NCBI GenBank assembly: GCA_045591315.1
Contig: JAZNSN010000030.1
Span: 8,348-72,347, forward strand
DNA: 64,000 bases
Direction: 5' to 3'
Source of the DNA: HGM04593 sp045591315
Lineage (GTDB): Bacteria > Bacteroidota > Bacteroidia > Bacteroidales > Bacteroidaceae
The translations under genes and the position numbers were made by a program. A model generated the notes under the pieces. It saw only the letters and a list, made by a program, of their open reading frames with translations, was not told the DNA's origin and did no database searches. Shown here piece by piece: positions 16,670-26,027 of the stretch (positions are counted from its first letter, which is position 1; each line of letters starts with the position of its first letter).

Positions 16670-19066
16670 TTACTTGATAAGGTACTTACGGCCGTCAACA
16701 ATAACGATTCCCGATGCAGGAAGCCTGTCTAGCTTCTGACCATGCAGGTTGTATATACCTTTAGGGGCATTTTCTTCTCTTACAACGATATTTTCTATAT
16801 CTGTTGACTCCCCGAACTTGATGTTAGGATTCTCAATGATATACATTACCGAGCCGTGGTCGTCCCATGTCCAGTTGCGGACAGCTGTCAGAGGCTCATT
16901 GGTAACGATACAGGCAAAATATGTAGAGCTTTCGCTGTAACTTCCACCTGCATGAAAACTGAAAGTGCCGTCACCATTGTCGCGTATCTTATCCAATGCA
17001 ACCTTTTCGGCTGTAAACTTGTAGTCGCGGTTGTCACGGGTAACATACTCCTGCTTCGCAGGCTGGAACAGATAGTACTTCCCGTCTTCCTGGATAATCT
17101 GCCACGCAACGGTCGTATCAAAAGGGCTTACAGCCTCCTTATAGATACTCACTACAGCCTGATTCGATGGAAGATTGTTATAAGATGATGTTGTCAAGCC
17201 ACGCAAGCTGAGATACGTATCCGAAATTGTTGTATTCCAGGCTAAATATCCCTCGCCGCTCTTGGCCTTTATATGGTAGGCCGCGTCATTGCTCAACTCG
17301 TCGAGCGAGGTTATCTGACGATATTCCAGAATCTTCTTATATTCAACATTTACCACTTTGTTCTGGGTATCCAATGAAACTTCAGCAACATATCCTTCGA
17401 TATTTATAGCAGCCACATCCTCAACTGTAAAGAACTGGGTAACCTCAATGCTTTCACCCGATTTATATTCCTTGCCGGCATACACGATACCGCCTTCGTC
17501 ATCAACGCCTGTAACACTTACAGTGTATTCGTATGCCTGCTGCATATCGCCCTTGATACTCACATGACTACCGCGTATATACTCGGCTGGGATTGTATAT
17601 GTTCCGTCAGCAGCAATAGCTGTATGTGGAACATTCACCTCTATCCAGTTAGGGTTGCCATTTTCATCAAGCTGCTCAGCAGCGTTCACATTATATCCGT
17701 ACTTCAATGCGAAACCGTACTGTATGAAGCCTGGAGCTGGGATGTCCTTCACAGTCAAAGGCTCGGCATAACCGGTTATATAGCCTTGCAGTTCGCTTTC
17801 ATCCGATGCCAGCACAATGTCGCCATTGAGTTGGGAAGCACTTACAGAAACCTCGTCGCCATGTACGTCAAGCATAAGGTCCACATATCCTCCGCCGTCG
17901 GAAATGACTGTACTGCTTCCTGCAGGGTCTATGCTGTTCCAGTCAACCTTGTAGCGCATACGGTACATACCCGGTTCTGTCCCGGCAGGAACAGTAAACG
18001 AAGGCACGCCGGCACCGATAGTGTTGCCATTGCTGACTGTTGTACCGTCACTCTTGTACCATGTGTTGCCAACCTGATATGCGTTGTAGCTTACGATTTC
18101 GCTGCCTGCCGCCGGTGTTCCATTGTCGTTTATAGCATATTCGAATTTGCCGTCGTTGTTCCAATCTACATATACATAAGCACTCATCCATGAACCGGAA
18201 TAGTTGAAAGTAGGCTGTACCTGAGTACCTGCCTTTGCCGAAAATACACTCAAGGTTGTGTTGTCGGTGTAAACCTTACCGGTATTTGCAGCCGAAGTAT
18301 AGCTTACACCGGCCGATGTAAGACCTACGCTATTGAGAGAACGGTCTCCACGTGTTCTTGCAGCATCCTTGTCATAGGTAAGAGCATATTTGTCTGTAGA
18401 GAAACGTTTGTCAGGGTTGTTGTCAACGACAATCTCATCAAAATATGCTACCCAGTCATTCTGGTCGGCATGAGGCGAGCGTACATCGGGAACAATAACC
18501 AAAGAGTAGATATCGATACCGCTGTTGGCATTCTCTTCCTTGGAGTAAGAGAACCCCTTGAAACCTACCACAATATCCTGCCAACCATCCTTTGGAGCGA
18601 CATTTACATTAGTGACTGCCCAGAACTGCTCCTCCTCACCGGTTTGCCAGTTCCAGCTCTCCTCAATTCGCTTGCCCAAGCCTATGACCATCATACGGCT
18701 GTCTGTAGGCTTGTCTTTAAGGTAAGCCATCACATGAATATACTGCAACTGCTTGGTCACACGGATAGGTTCCTTAAGATCTATTCTCACGCCAAAGGCA
18801 TTGCTGCCGAAACGGCTACGTTGCAAAGCAACAACTTTTCCGGTTGAATTAGGAGCCACACCGAGCACCTCATCTACAGATACATCAGGGTTTTCCGTTA
18901 CCGCAGCGTTCCCGGTGAGAACACCCTTACGGAAGGGGCTCTCCTCCCATTTATCATAAACACTTATCGATTTGTAGTCCTCGCTGTCAAATGTTATCGT
19001 TGTTTGCGCTGAAGATGTAAGGCTTAAAAACATCAACGCTGCAGAAAATAATATATTCTTTTTCAT
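16670..19066 (-). CDS. Secreted multidomain protein with GEVED-like domain and a C-terminal T9SS-like tail
   Basis: The 798-residue protein has a Sec signal peptide (residues 1-20, ending SSAQ). The first 210 residues look like a jelly-roll carbohydrate-binding or PCMD-like module that ends 'WVAYFDEIVVDNN'. Residues about 290-415 resemble a GEVED domain ('AYVYVDWNNDGKFEYAIND' followed by 'GMYRMRYKVDW'). Further beta modules follow. The end 'GIYNLHGQKLDRLPASGIV' plus a short Lys-rich tail is the T9SS/Por-like C-terminal pattern common on Bacteroidales surface proteins. It lies 33 bases downstream of the GH29 fucosidase and probably shares its transcript, so a glycan-binding partner role is inferred. 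Confidence 0.72.
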   Translation of the reverse strand: MKKNILFSAALMFLSLTSSAQTTITFDSEDYKSISVYDKWEESPFRKGVLTGNAAVTENPDVSVDEVLGVAPNSTGKVVALQRSRFGSNAFGVRIDLKEPIRVTKQLQYIHVMAYLKDKPTDSRMMVIGLGKRIEESWNWQTGEEEQFWAVTNVNVAPKDGWQDIVVGFKGFSYSKEENANSGIDIYSLVIVPDVRSPHADQNDWVAYFDEIVVDNNPDKRFSTDKYALTYDKDAARTRGDRSLNSVGLTSAGVSYTSAANTGKVYTDNTTLSVFSAKAGTQVQPTFNYSGSWMSAYVYVDWNNDGKFEYAINDNGTPAAGSEIVSYNAYQVGNTWYKSDGTTVSNGNTIGAGVPSFTVPAGTEPGMYRMRYKVDWNSIDPAGSSTVISDGGGYVDLMLDVHGDEVSVSASQLNGDIVLASDESELQGYITGYAEPLTVKDIPAPGFIQYGFALKYGYNVNAAEQLDENGNPNWIEVNVPHTAIAADGTYTIPAEYIRGSHVSIKGDMQQAYEYTVSVTGVDDEGGIVYAGKEYKSGESIEVTQFFTVEDVAAINIEGYVAEVSLDTQNKVVNVEYKKILEYRQITSLDELSNDAAYHIKAKSGEGYLAWNTTISDTYLSLRGLTTSSYNNLPSNQAVVSIYKEAVSPFDTTVAWQIIQEDGKYYLFQPAKQEYVTRDNRDYKFTAEKVALDKIRDNGDGTFSFHAGGSYSESSTYFACIVTNEPLTAVRNWTWDDHGSVMYIIENPNIKFGESTDIENIVVREENAPKGIYNLHGQKLDRLPASGIVIVDGRKYLIK

Positions 19067-19099
19067 AAGTTTTCGCTTTTATAATTAGGTCGATGTTTA

Positions 19100-20635
19100 T
19101 TAATATACGTTCAAATTAGAGAGCAAAGGACATGCACGGCTATCAAGAATTGTTATACGCAGTTTCTTTGCATTGTAGCCGCTGCCAAAGCTTTCGCTTG
19201 TCTTTCCGTTCAAAGGGATAATACGCTTGTAACCTACAGTCGTTGTCTGCATAGCCGGACAGAGTTCGGTCCACGATTCGCCATTTGAGCTGTATTCAAT
19301 CTTGAAGTCCTTTATGCGCTGACCAAGGAAAACAGGCTCCTGCAATACGAGATAACGTATCACCTGTGGAGTATCCCAAGAAAGTGTTATTGTAGCAGTA
19401 AGGTTATCATCGTTTGTACCCCAATATGTCTCTTTATTACCGTCAGTAAGGTTGGCAACCTCATAATTTCCGCCTGTACGGGTCTCGCTTACCTCGATAG
19501 TCGCGCTCTTTGCGAAATCGGTTGCCTCAGTACTCTCGTCAAGGCCATATACAGGCACCGCGAGACGTTCGTGCAACATCTTTCCCAGTTTCACCAGTTC
19601 GTTGACTGTATTGTCGGGAAGTATGCCATATTGGTTTGGAGGACAGTTCAGGATTAGAGTTGCATTGCGGCCGACAGTTTCAAGATACATCTGGAAAAGA
19701 CGCTCTGCACTCTTCATAGACTCGCCCTGATGCCAGAACCATCCTGCACTTGTAGCCTTGGCATCACTCTCACCGGGATTCCAGAACCAACCGTTGATAT
19801 CGCCCTCTTCGCGTATAACAGACTCGGACAGATAGTCGGTCATGGCCCAGTTCGTTTCACCGGCATATCCCGACTCGTTACCAATCCAGCGTGCTTCGCC
19901 ACCGACACCCCACATTACACAGTTGGGTGCGATACGGTGTACACGGGTACGCAAGTTAGGTACATCGTAGTAGATTTCCGGGTCAATATCACGTGTACCG
20001 CCCTCGCCACCGTAATAGCCGTCGCCGCCGCGTGCACCGTCGAACCACATCTCAAACTGGTCGGAGCCATATTCGGCCAACTCCTCACACTGTTTCAGGA
20101 ACACCTCTGTAACGTATGTATCCTTGCCATAGTGTGCCGAGTTGCGGTCCCACGGAGAAATGTAGAAACCATACTTCATGTTATGCTTCTTGCTTGCCTC
20201 TGCAAACAGTTGAGGAATATTTGCGTTACGGCCATTTTCATTGCCGGCATTCTTGATGCTATGCTCGGTAGTTGCTGTAGGCCATAGGCAGAAACCGTCG
20301 TGATGCTTCACTACGGCAATGCCGCCGTTCATTCCGGCTGCCTTTACAGAAGTAACCCACTGTTCAGGATTCGGCAATGCCAAAGGAGCATATCTTGACT
20401 CCGCTTCATTGCCGTAACCCCACTCCGAACCGGTAAAAGTATTCATACCATAGTGGAAGAATGCATAAAACTCGGTTTCGTTCCATAAAAGCTGTCGTTC
20501 ATCGGGCACAGGGTGCACCGGAGCCGGCACATTGTCGGGATTGGACAGAGCCTCATCCTTCAGCTGCAACTGCGCCGTTGCAGAGAATGGAACCAGAATT
20601 CCCAACAAGACAAAATAAGTAATAAATTTTTTCAT
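19100..20635 (-). CDS. Alpha-L-fucosidase, GH29, with C-terminal F5/8-type (discoidin) domain
   Basis: The 511-residue exported enzyme has a signal peptide (residues 1-21, ending ATAQ). The GH29 barrel spans about residues 45-365, with 'WNETEFYAFFHYGMNTFTG', 'VVKHHDGFCLWP' and 'QFEMWFDGARG'; the Asp near residue 200 in the last motif is the expected nucleophile. Residues about 375-510 form an F5/8-type carbohydrate-binding domain ('NLTDGNKETYWGT', 'RIKDFKIEYSSNGESW'). It should release alpha-fucose from mucin or host N-glycans. It heads an operon with the GEVED-type protein; no SusC/SusD pair is visible. Confidence 0.93.
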   Translation of the reverse strand: MKKFITYFVLLGILVPFSATAQLQLKDEALSNPDNVPAPVHPVPDERQLLWNETEFYAFFHYGMNTFTGSEWGYGNEAESRYAPLALPNPEQWVTSVKAAGMNGGIAVVKHHDGFCLWPTATTEHSIKNAGNENGRNANIPQLFAEASKKHNMKYGFYISPWDRNSAHYGKDTYVTEVFLKQCEELAEYGSDQFEMWFDGARGGDGYYGGEGGTRDIDPEIYYDVPNLRTRVHRIAPNCVMWGVGGEARWIGNESGYAGETNWAMTDYLSESVIREEGDINGWFWNPGESDAKATSAGWFWHQGESMKSAERLFQMYLETVGRNATLILNCPPNQYGILPDNTVNELVKLGKMLHERLAVPVYGLDESTEATDFAKSATIEVSETRTGGNYEVANLTDGNKETYWGTNDDNLTATITLSWDTPQVIRYLVLQEPVFLGQRIKDFKIEYSSNGESWTELCPAMQTTTVGYKRIIPLNGKTSESFGSGYNAKKLRITILDSRACPLLSNLNVY

Positions 20636-20826
20636 TTAGTTAAATAAAATTGGTTAGTTAAAAAATTCTATCACAAATGAAGCAGCCTTATATACAAACG
20701 AAACCACTCCATTTTCTGCAAAGAAAAAGAAAAAAAAGGAAACGACCAAATTGTCATTTCACATATTTTAAACTTCTCTGTCTGTCCGCAAAGCAACATA
20801 GAAGACTTGTAAATGAGGGAGTAGAA

Positions 20827-21156
20827 TCATTCCTCTTTGAAAACACTACCATACACAAATCCCTCCCCGGCAAACCAGTTCTCCATTATATTAACTCTTT
20901 GATAAAAATTCTCAAATGGAGCCAGTCCTCCATAATGCCACATCTGTTCGGCTAAAGCCAAAATACGAGGAAACAATCGCTTATCTATCATCGCTTCTGT
21001 TACCCCATAATCAGTCCATAGAGCGCATGTCATACCCCAGACCAAAGAATCATTTTCTTGAACAGCGTGATATGACGGATTATTAACGTAAGCATCCCGA
21101 ATATTGAAAGTCCGATTCTCATTGTAACCCCGCCATGGCGCAACAGGGAAATTCAA
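20827..21156 (-). pseudogene. C-terminal fragment of a GH20 beta-N-acetylhexosaminidase
   Basis: The 109 residues match the end of a GH20 enzyme: 'WRGYNENRTFNIRDAY', 'GMTCALWTDYG' and 'DKRLFPRILALAEQMWH'. The catalytic barrel and signal peptide are missing, and the frame opens only with a TTG (21156) preceded by an in-frame stop. Full GH20 proteins exceed 500 residues, so this is a relic. Its 5' side abuts a fragment of an unrelated C10 peptidase. Confidence 0.85.
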
Positions 21157-21350
21157 ATTTCGGTACTACCTGTGCCATATGCTACCTGATAAGCATATCC
21201 AAGGTCGCGCATCAGAGTAGCTACAGCATCAGCGTCCGCTTCATTGTATGTGCCGCTATAATTGTCAAGCATATTCTCCCAATCATATCTGTAACCAAGG
21301 AGTATGCTCTCACCGGTCCCGGAGTTAATCACTTTAGAAGCTGTATTTAC
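21153..21350 (-). pseudogene. Internal fragment of a C10 (streptopain/SpeB-like) cysteine peptidase
   Basis: On the minus strand a 65-codon open stretch with no start reads 'LLGYRYDWENMLDNYSG', 'ADADAVATLMRDLG' and 'VAYGTGSTEI', then stops. This is the segment of C10 peptidases between the catalytic Cys region and the middle of the domain. Neither the catalytic Cys nor the His region is present. It joins the GH20 fragment directly and overlaps the last codons of the sulfatase by four bases. The identification was made by eye. Confidence 0.7.
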
Positions 21351-22882
21351 TTACGACCGTCCGGCCAAAGGCAAGGCTCACCTGTGGATATAACAAATGG
21401 TCGCTGCGCATCTACACTACGGAGTTTATCCGACAACAGTTCACTTAGCTGTTTAACAAGCAATGGAAATGATTCTGCGATATTATCAGTCTCGCCAATA
21501 TCTGTACGTATATTATAGAGTTCTTTTTTGCCATCTTCATACCAATATATCAGTTTGTAATCTCCTAGACGGATTGTACAGGTTGCCCCAATCCCATAAT
21601 CCCTATTATCACCCGAAATCCAATTATTAGGCATGTTCCATATTAAAGGGCGGGAGCCATTATCACTCTTCTCGCCTTTCAGCATCGGCACAAAACTGAC
21701 ACCGTCAACACATTGCTTGGTGTGGTAATCACAAACCCCGGCCATTTCAAGAATAGACGGAAAAAAATCTTCTATTATCACATAATCATTGTTCGTTGTT
21801 CCCGGGACCGTAACCCCATTCCAATATACGATCATAGGCACCCGGATACCCCCTTCATAAGCAGAGCCTTTACCTGAACGCAACGGAAGGTTTTGAGTAT
21901 GCAATGGAGGCGTACGTCCGTAAAGCGAGTATCCCCCATTATCAGACATAAAGATTATGACAGTGTTTTCAAGCACCTCTTTGCTCTCCAAAAAATCCAT
22001 AATATCACCCAGACTTTTATCAACACCCTCTACCATTGAAGCGTAGTTGGCTTCGGATTGCGAAAGTCCTCGCTGCAGATACTTATCAACAAAGCGATTA
22101 TCGGCTTGCAGGGGCACATGTACTGCATAGTGTGACATATAAAGGAAGAACGGTTCTTTCTTTTCAATAGAACTTTCAAACGCCTTTATGGCTTCAAGTG
22201 TCAGAACCTCTGTAATGGAGACATCCTCATCCCAATACTCTTCAAGTCCCGGTACAGCAAAACCGCTCACGGGCTCACCGTTTTTATTATGTCCAAAGCG
22301 TTCTTTGCCCAGATATGAAGCAAGTCCACCGGCTGCATGTCCTGCGATATTGACATTAAATCCCAAATTAACAGGATTGGCCGAAGGTGTATCAGTTGCG
22401 CCAAAATGAGCTTTACCACAATTAATCGTATTATATCCATTATCGGACAGAATAGCAGCTAATGATGTTGCAGGGAAGCTATTGGGCACCCCCTCAACAG
22501 GCTGCACACCATTGACATTCCATTGTGGCATTTTCAATGTGTCGTGCTTTTCGTCGGTAGATGTATTCTTTGTTAAAGTCCAATTGGTAACCTTGTGACG
22601 TGCAGCATTTGCACCTGTAAGCAAACTGCATCTTGAAGGAGAACTTACACTCGAAGCATATGCCTGAGTAAATTTCACCCCCATAGCTGCAAGCCGCTCC
22701 ATATTGGGGGTGTTATAACGATTATTCAACGGTGTCTTCTGAATATGAAACGGGACTGATGTATCCTGCCATCCCATATCATCTACTAAAAATAGAATTA
22801 TATTAGGACGCTTGTCTTCTGCTTGGGCATTTGAGACAAGTGATAAAAGAGCCATAGCTCCCAAAGTCTTAGAAAACCTCAT
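21347..22882 (-). CDS. S1 family sulfatase (serine type)
   Basis: The 511-residue exported sulfatase has a signal peptide (residues 1-21, ending AQA). The metal-binding 'IILFLVDDMGWQD' is followed by the modification site SSPSR (residues 80-84), with Ser instead of Cys at the formylglycine position. This serine would need the anaerobic radical maturase (anSME), which is not in the window. 'TGANAARHKVTNW' and 'SDNGGY' further support the S1 fold. It should desulfate host or plant glycans in the periplasm or at the surface; I cannot assign a subfamily safely. It is nine bases downstream of a rhodanese-domain lipoprotein gene. The base composition is more AT-rich than in flanking genes. Confidence 0.9.
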   Translation of the reverse strand: MRFSKTLGAMALLSLVSNAQAEDKRPNIILFLVDDMGWQDTSVPFHIQKTPLNNRYNTPNMERLAAMGVKFTQAYASSVSSPSRCSLLTGANAARHKVTNWTLTKNTSTDEKHDTLKMPQWNVNGVQPVEGVPNSFPATSLAAILSDNGYNTINCGKAHFGATDTPSANPVNLGFNVNIAGHAAGGLASYLGKERFGHNKNGEPVSGFAVPGLEEYWDEDVSITEVLTLEAIKAFESSIEKKEPFFLYMSHYAVHVPLQADNRFVDKYLQRGLSQSEANYASMVEGVDKSLGDIMDFLESKEVLENTVIIFMSDNGGYSLYGRTPPLHTQNLPLRSGKGSAYEGGIRVPMIVYWNGVTVPGTTNNDYVIIEDFFPSILEMAGVCDYHTKQCVDGVSFVPMLKGEKSDNGSRPLIWNMPNNWISGDNRDYGIGATCTIRLGDYKLIYWYEDGKKELYNIRTDIGETDNIAESFPLLVKQLSELLSDKLRSVDAQRPFVISTGEPCLWPDGRK

Positions 22883-22890
22883 AAAGTATG

Positions 22891-23271
22891 CTATTTACCA
22901 TCTTTAATCCATTCTTTGTAGCCATTTTCGAGTTCAAAGACTTTAAAGCCCATAGATGAGAGTTGCTCCGCAGCTTCAGCACTTTGACGACCACCTCGGC
23001 AATATACCGCTACCGGACGTCCCTTGTCAAGCGTCCTATCGACTTGGCCACAGAAATCTCCACCGGCGAGACTTATATTTATACTTCCCTCAATATTTCC
23101 TTCAACGAACTCTTCGGCAGAGCGTACATCTACAAGTTGAACATCCGGATTCGCTATCACTTCTGCAAATTCTTTCGCAGGAATGGTCTCTATGGCATTT
23201 TTTATTTTACAACTACTGAAAGACAGCAACACAAGAGTCAAAAGAACCGTTGTTAAACATATTTTTCTCAT
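22891..23271 (-). CDS. Rhodanese-like domain lipoprotein
   Basis: The 126-residue protein has a lipoprotein signal (LLSFSSCK) and a single rhodanese domain: 'VQLVDVRSAEEFVEGNIEGSINI' and the active loop 'VAVYCRGGRQSA', with the catalytic Cys present. It is an envelope sulfurtransferase or persulfide carrier by family. The frame is open to 23346, but the -7 element at 23310-23317 and the signal peptide indicate the ATG at 23271. It is the first gene of a two-gene unit with the sulfatase. Confidence 0.88.
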   Translation of the reverse strand: MRKICLTTVLLTLVLLSFSSCKIKNAIETIPAKEFAEVIANPDVQLVDVRSAEEFVEGNIEGSINISLAGGDFCGQVDRTLDKGRPVAVYCRGGRQSAEAAEQLSSMGFKVFELENGYKEWIKDGK

Positions 23272-23309
23272 AACTTTATTTTTTAATTTGACAAACTTTG
23301 CTTGTAGCG

Positions 23310-23317
23310 CAAAAATA
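23310..23317 (-). promoter_or_regulatory. -7 promoter element for the rhodanese-sulfatase unit
   Basis: TATTTTTG on the minus strand lies 38 bases before the ATG at 23271 and inside the longer reading frame, which decides for the shorter start. Confidence 0.5.
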
Positions 23318-23390
23318 ATAAAAACCGCATTAATATTGATGAGCATACATTAAATTTTCACTAAATCAAGTTGATTCTGCTGCAGAACAA

Positions 23391-24134
23391 TCAAGACAGA
23401 TAATCAGCCAGAAGAACCAGTACCTTACAATACTCTGCCGCAGACTCTTTACGCAGGAGCACACCCTCATCGCCATGAAGGTTACCTCCAACGGGAGCAC
23501 AGAGTGTAAAGCATGGAATGCCGTATTCGGCATAGCACCACGACTCATCGGGCTCTGCATTATGGGAAAAAGCGAACCGTCCGCTGTACGGTTCAAGGGA
23601 TGAGACAATGCCATACCCGGTAAGAATATCGATGCAAGCATCGTTCTCTATAGTAAAAAGCGCACCTCTCTCCCACCCTACATTGGTAACATCCTGCACC
23701 AAGACAAAAGAGACATTGCAATCAAGCCTGCTAAGTGCAAGCAGAGCCTGCGCTGCCCCTTTGGAATCCTTTTCCTCGTCTCCTGTAAAGGCTACTGCCA
23801 CATTGTCGGGAAGATTCCCGTTCAGCATATTCCACAGCACCGCAGCATTTCCGAAACTATTGTCGAACGTGCCCCGATAGAATTCACCGTCATCATTACA
23901 GAAACAACGGCTGTAAACGCAATCGACATGCGAAGAGACAAGCAGAACCTTGTCCTGCACGCAAAAGCCCTCCTTTGCAAAAATCAAAGCAAGCGGCTCA
24001 CGCGACACAAGCCTGTAGCAAGAACCTTCGAGCAACCGTTCAATGACAGAGAGACGGTCTGCTACGACAAAGCAGTCGCCATTGTCCTTGCAGTCAACGG
24101 TAACGGCCTTGAGCAGGGAGAAGAAATCATTCAT
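23391..24134 (-). CDS. M20/M28/M42-type zinc metallopeptidase-like protein
   Basis: The 247-residue cytosolic protein shows the co-catalytic zinc-peptidase pattern: 'SSHVDCVYSR' (His and Asp ligands), 'GTFDNSFGNAA' (bridging Asp), 'FTGDEEKDSKGA' (catalytic and ligand Glu) and 'NLHGDEG' (last His). It is shorter than aminopeptidases of the M42 or M20 families because the dimerisation or lid domain is missing. The substrate is unknown. It overlaps the yigZ-like gene by eight bases, and serC lies just upstream, so all three are probably one transcript. Confidence 0.75.
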   Translation of the reverse strand: MNDFFSLLKAVTVDCKDNGDCFVVADRLSVIERLLEGSCYRLVSREPLALIFAKEGFCVQDKVLLVSSHVDCVYSRCFCNDDGEFYRGTFDNSFGNAAVLWNMLNGNLPDNVAVAFTGDEEKDSKGAAQALLALSRLDCNVSFVLVQDVTNVGWERGALFTIENDACIDILTGYGIVSSLEPYSGRFAFSHNAEPDESWCYAEYGIPCFTLCAPVGGNLHGDEGVLLRKESAAEYCKVLVLLADYLS

Positions 24135-24759
24135 TATTGCCGGGATATTCTATTCTAAGGTCGTTCCTGCTTGCTATCACAAGCTTTTCGTAACGCTCGA
24201 CAAGACGCGGAAGACGTGACAGGCGCATTGACAAGCGCACCATGCAGTCGTTGTCAAAAACCTGCTCTACCACTTTCGGTTCTTCCTCTTTCACCACGCG
24301 CAGCACATCGTTGAGCAGAGGATAGGAGAACTTCAGGATTATCTCGCCGTTTATTGTCTTCTCCACATGCTCCACCGACTCCAACGCCTCGGCAGCCGCT
24401 GCGCGGTAGGCAACTATAAGACCGCTTGTGCCGAGCTTGACACCGCCGAAGTAGCGCACCACAATCACAAGCACATTCGTAAGTTCTTTGCTATGTATCT
24501 GCCCAAGAATCGGCTTGCCGGCTGTACCCGAAGGCTCACCGTTGTCATTGGCACGTTCCTGGTCGCCGCGCTCGCCAAGACGATAGGCATAACATACGTG
24601 GCGCGCATCGTAGTACTTCTTCTGATATGCTTCGATATATTCCTTTACCTGCTCTATTGCAGTGACAGGGATAGCGAAAGCAAGGAACTTGCTTCGCTTC
24701 TCGGTATATATGGCCTCACCTTGCTGTTCTATGGTCTTGTATATATCTTCTTCGGGCAT
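24127..24759 (-). CDS. YigZ/IMPACT family protein
   Basis: The 210-residue protein has the UPF0029/IMPACT N-terminal domain ('TEKRSKFLAFAIPV', 'DARHVCYAYRLG', 'NDNGEPSGTAGKPIL', 'VVVRYFGGVKLGTSGLI') and a C-terminal DUF1949-like part. The E. coli relative YigZ has been linked to proline-dipeptide hydrolysis and to ribosome-associated roles, so the function is unsettled. It starts three bases after serC and overlaps the peptidase gene. Confidence 0.9.
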   Translation of the reverse strand: MPEEDIYKTIEQQGEAIYTEKRSKFLAFAIPVTAIEQVKEYIEAYQKKYYDARHVCYAYRLGERGDQERANDNGEPSGTAGKPILGQIHSKELTNVLVIVVRYFGGVKLGTSGLIVAYRAAAAEALESVEHVEKTINGEIILKFSYPLLNDVLRVVKEEEPKVVEQVFDNDCMVRLSMRLSRLPRLVERYEKLVIASRNDLRIEYPGNNE

Positions 24760-24762
24760 ATA

Positions 24763-25836
24763 CTACTTTTTTACATTCTTTTCAAACTCCCTCATGCAGG
24801 CTGCAAGCACCTTTGCTCCTTCAAGCGGCATTGCATTGTAGCAGGAAGCACGGAACCCGCCTACCGAACGATGCCCTTTGATTGCCACCACTCCACGCTC
24901 GGCAGCAAAAGAGACAAAAGGAGCTTCAAGCTCTTCATAGCCGGGAGACATGACAAAATCAATGTTCATATACGAACGGTCCTCCTCGACAGCCGTAGCC
25001 ATAAAGAGTGAATTACGCTCTATCTCGTCATACACGACCGTTGCCCGCTCTTCGGCTCGGCGCGCCATTTCCACGACACCGCCCTGCTCTCTCACCCAAC
25101 GCAAGTTACACAATACTGTATATATCGGCAATGTGGGCGGAGTATTGAACATCGAACCGTTGGCTATATGCACACCGTAGTCGAGTATCGACGGTATTGC
25201 ACGCCCCGCTCTGCCTAAGGCACTCTCTTTGACAATGGCAAACGAGAGGCCCGACTGGGCAAGATTCTTCTGTGCGCCGCCGTATATGCAGTTATACTTG
25301 GAAACATCTACCGGACGCGAGAGAATATCGGACGACATGTCGGCAACAAGCGGAACAGGCGAATCGGGGTCATGACGCATCTGTGTCCCGTATATGGTAT
25401 TGTTGGATGTCACATGCAGATAATCGGCATCGGCAGGAACTGCAAAATCCTTAGGTATATAGCTGAATGCCTTATCTGCCGATGATGCAACTTCCACAAC
25501 CTCGCCGAAAAGCCTCGCCTCCTTTATGGCCTTCGTTGACCAAGTACCCGTATTGAGGTAGGCAGCCTTGCTTCTAAGGAAATTGAACGGCACCATGCAG
25601 AAATGCATGCTTGCACCGCCGCCGAGGAAAAGCACCTCGTAGCCGGCCGGCACATCAAGCAGCTCCTTGAGCAGCAGCCTTGCTTCGTCAAGGATAGGCT
25701 TGAATTCCGCTGAGCGGTGGCTTAGTTCCATGAGCGAAAGCCCCATACCTTCATAGTCGAGTACAGCCTGGGCTGTCTTCTCAACAACCTCACGCGGCAG
25801 CATGGAAGGACCTGCATTGAAATTATACTTTTTCAT
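24763..25836 (-). CDS. serC: Phosphoserine aminotransferase
   Basis: SerC is a PLP enzyme that converts 3-phosphohydroxypyruvate to phosphoserine (serine synthesis) and also serves PLP synthesis. The 357-residue protein begins 'YNFNAGPSMLP' and holds 'GGASMHF', the PLP-lysine segment 'CIYGGAQKNLAQSGL' and 'HRSVGGFRASCYNAMP'. A longer frame opens at 25935, but the family start and the -7 element inside that extension support 25836. It is followed closely by the yigZ-like gene and the peptidase gene; serA is not adjacent. Confidence 0.95.
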   Translation of the reverse strand: MKKYNFNAGPSMLPREVVEKTAQAVLDYEGMGLSLMELSHRSAEFKPILDEARLLLKELLDVPAGYEVLFLGGGASMHFCMVPFNFLRSKAAYLNTGTWSTKAIKEARLFGEVVEVASSADKAFSYIPKDFAVPADADYLHVTSNNTIYGTQMRHDPDSPVPLVADMSSDILSRPVDVSKYNCIYGGAQKNLAQSGLSFAIVKESALGRAGRAIPSILDYGVHIANGSMFNTPPTLPIYTVLCNLRWVREQGGVVEMARRAEERATVVYDEIERNSLFMATAVEEDRSYMNIDFVMSPGYEELEAPFVSFAAERGVVAIKGHRSVGGFRASCYNAMPLEGAKVLAACMREFEKNVKK

Positions 25837-25862
25837 CGGCGGACAGAATTCATTATCGAGTG

Positions 25863-25870
25863 CGAAGTTA
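25863..25870 (-). promoter_or_regulatory. -7 promoter element for serC
   Basis: TAACTTCG on the minus strand, 26 bases before the ATG at 25836, is a common variant of TAnnTTTG and lies inside the longer alternative frame. Confidence 0.45.
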
Positions 25871-26027
25871 AGAAAAATAAAGGGAATGCAGCCCAACCGG
25901 AGAAGAAATTCATTTATCCGCAACACAATAATCATTAAAGTATCATTTCAGCAACCCAAGCACCTGGCAACCGTCACCTTATGCCGACACCGGCAGAAGA
26001 ATATTCAGCAGCGAAGCGGAGGCCGAC

